This document shows positions 18,118 to 25,446 of a stretch of 64,000 nucleotides of DNA, piece after piece. The stretch is from JAWWPY01 sp963822825. GTDB lineage: Bacteria; Actinomycetota; Actinomycetes; Streptosporangiales; Streptosporangiaceae. A program made the translations under genes and the position numbers. The notes under the pieces are model-generated. The model worked only from the letters and a program-made list of their open reading frames with translations. It did not search any database and was not told the origin of the DNA. The stretch is taken from positions 124,001-188,000 of the forward strand of contig CAWGIW010000005.1 of assembly GCA_963822825.1 (NCBI GenBank), given 5' to 3'. How positions within the stretch are numbered: the stretch's first letter is position 1; every line of letters begins with the position of its first letter.

Positions 18118-18296
18118 CCTGCCCGGCCTCTCTCAAGTTGCTCGCGAACGCGGGTGACGGTCGAGCCTGGACTCCCAAGGTAGCCGACCACTCCCACCGC
18201 CTCCCCGACATCTTGCTGTCCATTCTCAGACTTGTCGGCCCGGTCCCAGTGGCTGACCTGCGCGGGCCTGTTTGGTGAGACAACGGCGTGCGTCAC
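18114..18296 (-). CDS. Small ORF coupled to the PLP enzyme, possible winged-helix remnant
   Basis: Sixty codons from a GTG start. It ends in a TGA that overlaps the proposed CTG start of the PLP enzyme by three bases. The last third, GSTVTRVREQLERGRAG, resembles the recognition helix of a small winged-helix regulator, but the helix before it (DVGEAVGVVGYLGSP) is weak, so this could be a leader ORF or a truncated regulator. Low certainty that it is expressed. Confidence 0.35.
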   Translation of the reverse strand: MTHAVVSPNRPAQVSHWDRADKSENGQQDVGEAVGVVGYLGSPGSTVTRVREQLERGRAG

Positions 18297-18580
18297 ATTG
18301 CCTCAATCAATCCCGCCGTCGCGTTCGGCGTTGCCCGTCTCGTCCAGTCCGGCCCGCCGACCTCTGCTCGATCGCGGGGCCTGCCCCATGTCAGATGCCC
18401 GACTGGCCTGGCCCCGTACTGAGTCTGGGTGTCCGGTCTCAGTTGAGTTGGCAAGTGTTGCTTTTCAACGGACATGCCAGATTGACTGATATGCGGATCT
18501 TCTCTCGCCTCAGCCAACTTGGCATGTTCTGGGCTCGCGCGGTCGTCAGCCGGTCCGCCTCCCGGATGACTGGGACTGGT

Positions 18581-19630
18581 TTAGCACGCAGGCCGCAAAC
18601 TCCTGGTGCTGCCCCGTGGGGTAAGTGTGCCGCCTGGAAGCTCGGTGTCGCGGGCGGTGCCGTGTTCGAGCATCTCCAGTACCGTGTTCGCGGCGTATGC
18701 GCCGAACGCCCCGATGTCCCGGTCCAATGCTGTCAACGCAGGATACATGGTTTCGCACAGTGCCGAGCCATCCCAGGCAATAATCGACAGATCCTGCGGA
18801 ACCGACAGCCCGATCTCCCTGGTCACCGCGAGCCCCGCGATGGCCAGGATGTCGCTGTCATAGACAACGGCCGTCGGCGGATCCGACAGCGACAGGAGCT
18901 GCCGGGTCGCGTCCGCGCCGCTCGCGGGGGTGAAGTCCGTGGAAACGGTGACCGGACGGGCGCCGGTTTCCTCGCAGGCACTCACGAACGCATCCGTCCG
19001 TTTCCTGACGTGCAGCAGATCCGATATGCCGGCGACCCGGGCAATCCGCTGGTGCCCGAGGGCGGCAAGGTAGCGGGTCACCCCGTTCATCGAGGCGCTC
19101 TCGTCCACCCATGCCGCCGGGGACTGCCCGGCCGGATCGGGGCCACCGAGGATCACCGCGGGCAGTCCCATCTGCTGCAGCGCGCCGGGCCTGGGGTCTT
19201 CGGCTCTCAGGTCGGTCACCAGGACCCCGTCAACCCGCCGTTCGGCCCCCCACCGCCGGTAGATACTGATCTCTTCCTCGGCACTGGCAGCGAGTTGGAG
19301 GTGCAGGCAGACTGAACGGGCGGACAGGACCGGCTCGATGCCCGCGACGAGCTCCAGGTAGTAGCGCTCAGCTGCCAGTGTTCGCGCCGACCGGACGATG
19401 ACCAGTCCCCACGCACCCGCCCTGGCTGCCGACAGCGCCCGCGCAGCGCTGCTCGGGTACCAGCCAAGTTCGTCAGCGACCGCCAGAATGCGTCGCCGTG
19501 TCGCCTCGGCCAGTCCCGGGCGGTTATTCAGCGCGAAGGATACCGCGCCTTTGGAGACACCAGCCCGGCGTGCGATATCCGCGATGGTCACGCGTTTAGC
19601 GGGAATCCGAGCTTTAGGCACAGCGCACAC
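18581..19630 (-). CDS. LacI-family transcriptional regulator
   Basis: A 349-residue repressor. Residues about 14-60 contain the LacI headpiece: VTIADIARRAGVSKGAVSFALNN with the hinge RALSAAR. The remainder is a periplasmic-binding-protein fold with GLVIVRSARTL, VDGVLVTDLRAEDP, HQRIARVAGI, and the C-terminal DLSIIAWDGSALCETMYPALTALDRD dimer/effector segment. Members respond to sugars or nucleosides. No sugar operon flanks it, so autoregulation or a distant target is likely. Start is GTG 19630, or GTG 19621. An inverted repeat CTGAC-N9-GTCAG lies just upstream and may be its operator. Confidence 0.92.
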   Translation of the reverse strand: MCAVPKARIPAKRVTIADIARRAGVSKGAVSFALNNRPGLAEATRRRILAVADELGWYPSSAARALSAARAGAWGLVIVRSARTLAAERYYLELVAGIEPVLSARSVCLHLQLAASAEEEISIYRRWGAERRVDGVLVTDLRAEDPRPGALQQMGLPAVILGGPDPAGQSPAAWVDESASMNGVTRYLAALGHQRIARVAGISDLLHVRKRTDAFVSACEETGARPVTVSTDFTPASGADATRQLLSLSDPPTAVVYDSDILAIAGLAVTREIGLSVPQDLSIIAWDGSALCETMYPALTALDRDIGAFGAYAANTVLEMLEHGTARDTELPGGTLTPRGSTRSLRPAC

Positions 19631-19646
19631 CCTGATCAGATACTCA

Positions 19647-19665
19647 CTGACACTCGTATAGTCAG
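19647..19665. promoter_or_regulatory. Candidate LacI-type operator
   Basis: CTGAC-N9-GTCAG lies about 20-35 bases upstream of the LacI-family start; on the minus strand it encloses TATACG, a possible -10 box. Position suggests autorepression. The arms are only five bases, so this is tentative. Confidence 0.35.
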
Positions 19666-19965
19666 CCTACTGCGGCTGGCCTGGACTGGCAGCGAGCCCG
19701 AATCAGGACCACGTGCGGCGCGGCGACACGCTGTCTGCGTATGGGACACGGTCCTGCTTGTGCCGTGTCGGGGGATCGCGGCGGCCAGGCGCTGGTGCCT
19801 TTCTTGCCAGCGCCCGGTGAGCGCGGGATGCCATCGGCCGGTGATGTCTCTGGCCTGCCGGTGGGCGCGGGTGACGTCCTGGCTGGGAACGGCTGCGGAC
19901 GCCTGTCATAGCGGCGCTGGCTGTCGGTAACCTCCGGCAGGTCGGCGCGCTCGCTCGCGCCTGTG

Positions 19966-20017
19966 GTTATCGGTGAACTTTTTTGCCCCCCGGGGGGCAA
20001 AAAAGTTCACCGATAAC
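19966..20017. repeat. Perfect 52-bp palindrome
   Basis: Two 26-base arms, starting GTTATCGGTGAAC and running through T6, then GCCCCCC meeting GGGGGGC, then A6 and GTTCACCGATAAC. There are no mismatches and no spacer. It lies between the divergent LacI and alkB genes, so it terminates neither. The preceding 300 bases (19666-19965) hold no recognisable gene. Confidence 0.95.
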
Positions 20018-20047
20018 GAAGTCCTAGACCGGGCCGTCGCCGCGTGA

Positions 20048-20078
20048 TCGAACTCGTGTTTGAAGTGTGGTTTACACT
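20048..20078 (+). promoter_or_regulatory. LexA/SOS-like box and leaderless-type promoter of alkB
   Basis: TCGAACTCGTGTTTGA (20048-20063) differs from the actinobacterial SOS consensus TCGAAC-N4-GTTCGA at one position. A TACACT -10 box at 20073-20078 ends seven bases before the ATG at 20086, so the start of transcription would coincide with the start codon. The box would cover roughly -38 to -23. Strong sequence match; regulation is inferred. Confidence 0.7.
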
Positions 20079-20085
20079 CGAACGC

Positions 20086-20754
20086 ATGACCGGACCATCG
20101 CGGGGGGGTTCCGGGGGGCGTCCCCCTGGGCCAGCACTTCAGGGTTCGCTGCTGGACCTCTGCGACGAGACGGCACCGGGGCCGCTCGGGTCATCGTTGC
20201 GGCGGACGATCCTTGGCCATGGCGCCTGGATCGATATCCGGCCAGGCTGGATGACCGGCGCTGGTGCGCTGTTCGACCGGCTGCTCCGTGGCGTGCCGTG
20301 GCGGGCCGAGAGACGGGCGATGTATGACCGGGTCGTCAACGTCCCCCGGCTGCTGTGCTTCTACGGCGAGGACCAGGCCCTGCCCGAGCCCGCGCTCGAG
20401 CAGGCCAGGGAGGCGCTCAGCGCCCACTACCGGCGGGAACTCGGTGAGCCGTTCCGTACCGCGGGTCTGTGCCTGTACCGGGACGGCCGGGACAGCGTCG
20501 CGTGGCACGGGGACACGATCGGGCGCGGCGCGACGACCGACACCATGGTCGCGATCGTCTCGCTGGGCACACCCCGCGCGCTGCTGCTCCGGCCGAACGG
20601 CGGTGGCCGCGTACTGCGCCACCACCTCGGCCACGGTGACCTCATCGTGATGGGCGGCAGTTGCCAGCGCACCTGGCAGCATGCGGTGCCCAAGACCGCG
20701 CGGGCCGCCGGCGCGCGGATCAGCGTCCAGTTCCGTCCCAGCGGAGTCCGCTGA
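20086..20754 (+). CDS. alkB: AlkB-family Fe(II)/2-oxoglutarate dioxygenase (DNA alkylation repair)
   Basis: A 222-residue oxygenase that oxidatively removes alkyl groups from bases. Visible: PRLLCFYGED, LCLYRDGRDSVAWHGDTIG with the iron HxD (WHGD), SLGTPRALLLRP, HGDLIVMGGSCQRTWQHAVPK with the second iron histidine, and ARISVQFRPS with the 2-oxoglutarate arginine. The start at 20086 is chosen over ATC/GTG codons upstream because a -10 box and SOS-like box lie directly before it. It converges with the small helical protein gene at 20763. All catalytic residues are present. Confidence 0.92.
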   Translation: MTGPSRGGSGGRPPGPALQGSLLDLCDETAPGPLGSSLRRTILGHGAWIDIRPGWMTGAGALFDRLLRGVPWRAERRAMYDRVVNVPRLLCFYGEDQALPEPALEQAREALSAHYRRELGEPFRTAGLCLYRDGRDSVAWHGDTIGRGATTDTMVAIVSLGTPRALLLRPNGGGRVLRHHLGHGDLIVMGGSCQRTWQHAVPKTARAAGARISVQFRPSGVR

Positions 20755-20762
20755 GCGGCCGG

Positions 20763-21206
20763 TCAGGCCTGCCCTGGGAGCTGGCCTTCGAGAAACCGGG
20801 CGACCAGTCCGCGGATCACGGTCGCCATCGAGAACCCGTGTTCGGCGCACCACTCGCGCAACTGGGCGTGCTGTTCGGTGGAGAAACGGACCGGAACCAT
20901 CTGCTGGGCCGCGGGCGGTGATGAGCGCAGCCCAAGCGTGACGTCCGCCTGCCAGGGTGCCTGCAGCCGGGTGGTCTGCAATTCAGGGTTGAGCGCCCAC
21001 GCGTGGCGCCGGGCTGCCCCCTCCGGCCCCATCAGGATGGGGCCGGCTGGGCCCGCCCCACCGGCGTCCCGGCGCAGCAGCCAGGCGAACACCCGGTCCC
21101 GGTCCGCGGGGTCGAGCCTGCCCACCGCGCGGACAAGCAACTCCACGGCATCCGGGGCTGGCTCCGGGTCGGGCGTGGCGGCGGGGTCCGCCGGTGGTTC
21201 GGTCAT
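20763..21206 (-). CDS. Small protein with C-terminal ribbon-helix-helix-like domain
   Basis: A 147-residue protein I do not recognise by name. The N-terminal 30 residues are proline/acid rich. A helical stretch AVELLVRAVGRLDPADRDRVFAWLLRRD follows. The last 45 residues, starting MVPVRFSTEQHAQLREWC and continuing with HGFSMATVIRGLVARFLEG, have the strand-helix-helix pattern of Arc/CopG-type DNA-binding proteins. ATG 21206 has a GGAG ribosome-binding site at seven bases; a GTG at 21257 would be possible but lies in the repeat region upstream. Direct repeats upstream fit autoregulation. Confidence 0.65.
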   Translation of the reverse strand: MTEPPADPAATPDPEPAPDAVELLVRAVGRLDPADRDRVFAWLLRRDAGGAGPAGPILMGPEGAARRHAWALNPELQTTRLQAPWQADVTLGLRSSPPAAQQMVPVRFSTEQHAQLREWCAEHGFSMATVIRGLVARFLEGQLPGQA

Positions 21207-21235
21207 CGTCGACTCCGGTATAGAGAACAACCGCG

Positions 21236-21264
21236 AGATATCACTCTTCGATATCACGATATCG
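21236..21264. promoter_or_regulatory. Clustered ATATCAC/GATATC repeats, candidate operator
   Basis: GATATC at 21237, CGATATCAC at 21249 and CGATATCG at 21257 are packed into 28 bases, 30-60 bases upstream of the ribbon-helix-helix gene start. Ribbon-helix-helix repressors bind such short repeated sites cooperatively; binding here is inferred. Confidence 0.45.
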
Positions 21265-21332
21265 CCCGGTACATCAAGGCAGGGACGGGCTTCAGCATGC
21301 TTCCCCCGGAAACAAGCAGGTTCCGGCGGGCG

Positions 21333-22652
21333 CTACAGGGCGATGCCGAGCAGGGTGTCCAGGGTGTCGCGGACGAACTGGGCGGACCCGGGCGTCGCTG
21401 ATTCCGCGGCGATGACCGCGTCGGCCCAGCGATCCACGACCGCGAGCGCACCGGGTGCGTCGAGGTCGTCCGCGAGGCGCTCACGCACGGCCGAGAGGAC
21501 GAACTCCGCTGACGGCGCGGGCGGCCGCACCGTCTCCGCTCCCATGGGCGCCACCTCAGCCGAATCTGGCTCTGCCGCCGGTACCCAGCCAGGCGCTGAC
21601 CCGCCCCGTGCGACAGCCACCGCCGCGCGCCAGCGGGCCAGCCGTCGCTCCGCGGCGGCCAGGCCCGCCTGCGTCCAGTCCCAGTCATGCCGGTAGCTGT
21701 GCGCGAGGATGGCCAGCCGCACTGCCATCGGGTCGGTGCCCTCCGTCAGGAGGGCCGACACGAACACCAGGTTGCCCAGCGACTTCGACATCTTCTTCCC
21801 GTCCAGCCGCACCATCCCGGCATGCACGTAGCGGCGCGCGAACGCCGGCCTGTCCTCCCCCGGGCGGCCCGCGCATGCGAGGCGCTCATTTCGTGATGGG
21901 GGAAGACCAAGTTGAACGCCACCGGCCTGGATGTCGAACACCGGGCCGAGGTACTGCGTGGCGATGGCCGCGCATTCCACGTGCCAGCCCGGCCTGCCCG
22001 GCCCGAACGGAGCCTCCCAGGAGGGTTCTCCTGGCCGCGCGGCCAGCCAAACCAGAGCGTCCAGTGGATCCTTCTTGCCCGGCCGGGCCGGGTCGCCGCC
22101 GCGCTCCGCGGAGAGCACCAGCATCGCCGCGCGATCGAGCCCCGACACGGAACCGAACGCGCCGTCACACGCCCGGGAGAAGTACAGATCATCGTCCAGG
22201 TCGTAGAGCGCGCCCCGGTCGGCGAGCAGGCTGGTGAACCGCTCGATGTCCGGCAGTGCCTCCACGGCCCCGACCAGATGAGCGGGGGGGATCACCCGCA
22301 ACGCCGTCATGTCGGAGCGGTACCGGGCGATCTCACGGTCGGCCAGCACGCGCCAGTCCTCCCCGTCCCGGGCCGCGCGTTCCAGGAGGGGATCGTCAAC
22401 GTCGGTCACGTTCTGCACGTAGTTGACCTCGTGGCCAGCATCCCGCCAGGCCCGGACCAGCAGGTCCCAGGCAATAAACGTCGCCGCATGCCCGATATGC
22501 GTGGCGTCATACGGAGTGATCCCGCATGCGTAGATCGTTGCGGTACGCTCCGTCGCCGCCACCGCGAGTTCGCCCGTCGCCGTGTCCGTTACGAGAGTCT
22601 CGGGACCTCGTCCCGGCAGTACAGGAACAACCGGGGCATGCCAGGAATCCAT
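21333..22652 (-). CDS. mshC: Mycothiol ligase MshC (Cys:GlcN-Ins ligase)
   Basis: A 439-residue cysteinyl-tRNA-synthetase-like enzyme that couples cysteine to glucosaminyl-inositol in mycothiol synthesis. Visible: MDSWHAPVVPVLPGRGP start, YACGITPYDATHIGHAATFIAWDLL (HIGH), NVTDVDDPLLERA, SWEAPFGPGRPGWHVECAAIA, FARRYVHAGMVRLDGKKMSKSLGN (KMSKS). Between these, the conserved zinc/active segment FPHHEMSASHA appears in another frame (about 21865-21925) while the main frame reads GLPPSRNERLACAG, so two compensating single-base indels are likely. ATG 22652 is chosen because MDSWxxP is the family start; the long upstream extension is not homologous. Confidence 0.92.
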   Translation of the reverse strand: MDSWHAPVVPVLPGRGPETLVTDTATGELAVAATERTATIYACGITPYDATHIGHAATFIAWDLLVRAWRDAGHEVNYVQNVTDVDDPLLERAARDGEDWRVLADREIARYRSDMTALRVIPPAHLVGAVEALPDIERFTSLLADRGALYDLDDDLYFSRACDGAFGSVSGLDRAAMLVLSAERGGDPARPGKKDPLDALVWLAARPGEPSWEAPFGPGRPGWHVECAAIATQYLGPVFDIQAGGVQLGLPPSRNERLACAGRPGEDRPAFARRYVHAGMVRLDGKKMSKSLGNLVFVSALLTEGTDPMAVRLAILAHSYRHDWDWTQAGLAAAERRLARWRAAVAVARGGSAPGWVPAAEPDSAEVAPMGAETVRPPAPSAEFVLSAVRERLADDLDAPGALAVVDRWADAVIAAESATPGSAQFVRDTLDTLLGIAL

Positions 22653-22726
22653 AACCGCAGGGTAGCCGCGACCAGGCGGCCAGAGTCCGCACAGGTGTAC
22701 TGACGTGACCCGCTGACCTCCATGAA

Positions 22727-22984
22727 TCACACCATCAGCAAGACGATGAATGTGATGAGAAAGATCGCGTACACCGAGGCAGCGACAATTCCGCAGATGA
22801 ATCCGGTCAGGGCCATGCCACGCTCCGGTGAGGCCGCGAGCTTCCAGTTGTGCCCGAAGATGATCGCCAACGGTGCTGTAACCAGCCCAGTGAACGGGAT
22901 CGCGACGCCCACGATCCCCAGGGCCAGGGCCGCTACGGCCAGGCCGCGGGACAGCATCGGCTGGTCGGTGGTGGTTGTGCTCAT
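22727..22984 (-). CDS. DUF4190-type small membrane protein
   Basis: An 85-residue protein with two hydrophobic stretches (about 14-45 and 57-84). The pattern AVAALALGIVGVAIPFTG then APLAIIFGHNWKLAASPERGMALTGFICGIV is typical of DUF4190 proteins of unknown function. N-terminus MSTTTTDQP is cytoplasmic and short. It stands alone between mshC and the amidase gene, all on the minus strand. Confidence 0.85.
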   Translation of the reverse strand: MSTTTTDQPMLSRGLAVAALALGIVGVAIPFTGLVTAPLAIIFGHNWKLAASPERGMALTGFICGIVAASVYAIFLITFIVLLMV

Positions 22985-23060
22985 AACGCCTCATCCGGCA
23001 ACTCGTCAGGGCCGGTCCCTGGTCGCCCGTGGCGGGCTGGCTTCCCTGGGTGCTACACGT

Positions 23061-23082
23061 AGAGTAATCGAAACATTACTCT
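23061..23082. terminator. AT-rich inverted repeat between amidase and DUF4190 genes
   Basis: AGAGTAAT-CGAAAC-ATTACTCT, eight-base arms and six-base loop, unusual here for its low GC. It lies downstream of the amidase stop and about 80 bases upstream of the DUF4190 start, so it could be a terminator or an operator. Confidence 0.45.
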
Positions 23083-23123
23083 GCGATGTGGCAATTGCCC
23101 AGAATCGGCTCCCCCGGCCAGCG

Positions 23124-24707
23124 TCAGCGGTGCCCGCCAACGCTCCGCCCATCGCTGGCCACCACCCGGCTGTCCGCGCTGTCCCGGACAACACTCGCCC
23201 GCAGCTCCGGCGGCCGGCCCGGCGGCAGGGCCTGCTCAAACGCGTGGGCGAGCCCGATCAGCTTCGGCTCGCTCCAGGCTGGTCCCAGGAACGACAGGCC
23301 CACCGGCAGCCCGGATACGTAGCCGCACGGAACGGAGACGGCCGGGTATCCCGCCACCGAGGAGGGGGCGGAGGTGTGGAACTCGTCATGATCACCGAGC
23401 ACATAGTCGATCAGGCAGGCGGGATTGGCGGTGAGGGTGATGATGGCGTCGAGACGGTGCGCGTCCAGCGGCCCATCCAGGGCCGCCCGGGCCAGCCGGG
23501 TCGCCGCCTCCCGCGCGGCCCGGGCCGCCGGGTCGGCTGGGTCATCGCCGGCGGCCTCGGCCCGGTCGAACAACTCCTGGTCGAAGTGCCTCAGCACCTC
23601 ACGTCCGTGGCGGAAATTGAAGGCGATGAGCTCGGTGAGCGTCGCCGGGTGACGGCCGGGAAGCGCGGCCAGATAGGTGTTGAGATCGCGCTTGAACTCG
23701 TGCAGCAGCGCGGCGAACTCATGCTCGCTGATGTCATCCACGCCGGGCAGTTCGACCGGGTCGATCACCTCCGCGCCGAGGTCACGCAGCTGAGCCAGCG
23801 CCTGGTCCAGCACCGCGATCGTCCGTCCGGACGCCCCGGTGCATCCGTTGCGCCAGACGCCCAGCCGCGCGCCCCCCAGCGCGCCGGCATCCAGGAACGC
23901 CGTGTAATCGGCTGGCCGCCCGGCGGCCGCAGCGGTCACCAGGTCGTCCGGGTCGGTGCCGGCCAGCACGCTCAGCAGAGCCGCCGCGTCCGCCACGGTC
24001 CGGGCCATCGGGCCCGCAGTGTCCTGCTCAGACGATATCGGCACGATGCCTGCGCGGCTGATCAGGCCGAGCGTCGGCTTGAGGCCGACGATTCCGCAGG
24101 CACTGGCCGGGCACACGATGGAGCCGTCGGTCTCGGTGCCGATCGCGACCGGGATCATGCCCGCCGCCACGGCTACCCCTGAGCCCGAACTGGATCCCGA
24201 GGGACTGCGGTCCAGCGCGTACGGATTGGCGGCCTGGCCGCCCAGGGTGCTCCAGCCGCTGGTCGAGTGGGTCGATCGGAAGTTGGCCCACTCGGACATG
24301 TTCGCCTTGCCGATGATCACCGCACCGGCTGCGCGCAGCCGGGTCACCAGGAAGGCGTCGCCGGACTCCGCTTCGAGCAGCGCTGGCGAGCCGGCCGTGG
24401 CAGGCAGGCCACGGACCGCGATGTTGTCCTTGACCAGGACGGGAATACCCTCCAGCGGACCGCGGACCGCGCCGCCGCCACGCACCTGATCGCTGGCCGC
24501 CGCGTCGCTGGCCGCCCCGGCGCTGACCCCGATGACCGCGCGCAGCAAGGGGTTCAGCCGCTCGATACGGGCCAGGTAGAACTCGGTAAGGCGGGCGGAG
24601 GTCAGCGCGCCGGACACCATCGCCTGCTGAAGCGCGGGGAGGGTGGCACTTCCCGTGCTCAGTCCCGTGCCGCCGATGGTCTCGGCCGCTGGGGCGCGCT
24701 CAGGCAT
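23124..24707 (-). CDS. Amidase-signature-family amidase
   Basis: A 527-residue Ser-cisSer-Lys hydrolase that cleaves a carboxamide. Catalytic lysine in IPVLVKDNIAVRG; the glycine/serine signature RSPSGSSSGSGVAVAAGMIPVAIGTETDGSIVCPASACGIVGLK holds both serines; C-terminal substrate region AGYPAVSVPCGYVSGLPVGLSFLGPAWSEPKLIGLAHAFEQ. Related proteins are often annotated as AtzF/enantioselective amidases; the substrate cannot be told. ATG 24707 is chosen because the conserved helix LQQAMVSGALTSARLTEFYLARI starts 25 residues later; the upstream extension is unlike the family. Divergent from the YbaK-type gene. Confidence 0.93.
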   Translation of the reverse strand: MPERAPAAETIGGTGLSTGSATLPALQQAMVSGALTSARLTEFYLARIERLNPLLRAVIGVSAGAASDAAASDQVRGGGAVRGPLEGIPVLVKDNIAVRGLPATAGSPALLEAESGDAFLVTRLRAAGAVIIGKANMSEWANFRSTHSTSGWSTLGGQAANPYALDRSPSGSSSGSGVAVAAGMIPVAIGTETDGSIVCPASACGIVGLKPTLGLISRAGIVPISSEQDTAGPMARTVADAAALLSVLAGTDPDDLVTAAAAGRPADYTAFLDAGALGGARLGVWRNGCTGASGRTIAVLDQALAQLRDLGAEVIDPVELPGVDDISEHEFAALLHEFKRDLNTYLAALPGRHPATLTELIAFNFRHGREVLRHFDQELFDRAEAAGDDPADPAARAAREAATRLARAALDGPLDAHRLDAIITLTANPACLIDYVLGDHDEFHTSAPSSVAGYPAVSVPCGYVSGLPVGLSFLGPAWSEPKLIGLAHAFEQALPPGRPPELRASVVRDSADSRVVASDGRSVGGHR

Positions 24708-24823
24708 GGGGGAAGGATAATGGCCAGAGGTGCAGCAGTATACGTGCGGTTTCGTTGAGCTTGATGCTGCCCCCGGTACGGAGGTCATGTGGCGCTGATG
24801 AGCCGCCGCCCTAGACTGCCCGG

Positions 24824-25372
24824 GTGGAAACGCGCATGGGAAACCTGCACCTGATGACGGCCATCGAGCGGCCCGACCTTCTCGCACCGCGGGTCCGTGC
24901 CGCGCTTTCTGAACCAGACGGCGCGGTGCCGGCCGGGGCCGTGGCAGTGGCCGAGATCGACCCGGAAGTCGCTGACACCGCCGAGTTCTGCGAGCGGTAC
25001 GGGGTCACGCTGACCGAATCGGCCAACTGCGTCGTGGTAGCCGGGCGGCGGGGTGGCGAAACCCGGTTCGCGGCGTGTGTGGTACTGGCCAGCACGCGCG
25101 CCGACGTCAACGGTGTCGTCCGCCGCCAGCTGGACGTGCGCAAGGCGTCGTTCGCCCCCGTCGATGTGGCGGTGGCCGCGACCGAGATGGAGTACGGGGG
25201 CATCACGCCGATTGGCCTCCCAGATGGCTGGCCGGTATTCCTGGACGCAGCGGTGGCCGCCACGCCGCGGGTCGTGATCGGCAGTGGCATCCGGCGCTCC
25301 AAGCTCGTGCTCGCCGGTGACCTGCTGCGGCGGCTGCCCGGCGCTGCGCTCCTGACGGATCTGGGCCGCTAA
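24824..25372 (+). CDS. YbaK/ProX-type aminoacyl-tRNA deacylase domain protein
   Basis: A 182-residue single-domain protein of the YbaK/EbsC family, which clears mischarged aminoacyl-tRNAs in trans. Diagnostic segments: NCVVVAGRRGG, AACVVLASTRADVNGVVRRQL, DVRKASFAPVDVAVAATEMEYGGITPIGLP and the C-terminal VIGSGIRRSKLVLAGDLL. Start GTG 24824 or ATG 24836. Its TAA is the centre of a near-palindrome (CTGGGCCGC-TAA-GCAGCCCAG), which may serve as terminator. Substrate tRNA not determinable. Confidence 0.88.
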   Translation: METRMGNLHLMTAIERPDLLAPRVRAALSEPDGAVPAGAVAVAEIDPEVADTAEFCERYGVTLTESANCVVVAGRRGGETRFAACVVLASTRADVNGVVRRQLDVRKASFAPVDVAVAATEMEYGGITPIGLPDGWPVFLDAAVAATPRVVIGSGIRRSKLVLAGDLLRRLPGAALLTDLGR

Positions 25373-25446
25373 GCAGCCCAGCCGGTAGCGGCCAGCCACA
25401 GAGGCGCCACAAGAGCCAGCTACCAGAGCAGCCAGCCGGGCCGGGT

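Noticed and set aside
18272..19315. 347-codon plus-strand frame opposite the LacI gene
   Set aside because: Low-complexity antisense frame; the minus-strand protein has a complete LacI headpiece and sensor.
19662..20000. 112-codon minus-strand frame ending in the 52-bp palindrome
   Set aside because: Pro/Arg-rich and without start signal; nothing recognisable in either strand.
22722..24182. 486-codon plus-strand frame opposite DUF4190 and amidase genes
   Set aside because: Antisense shadow rich in Arg/Gln/Gly; no domain.
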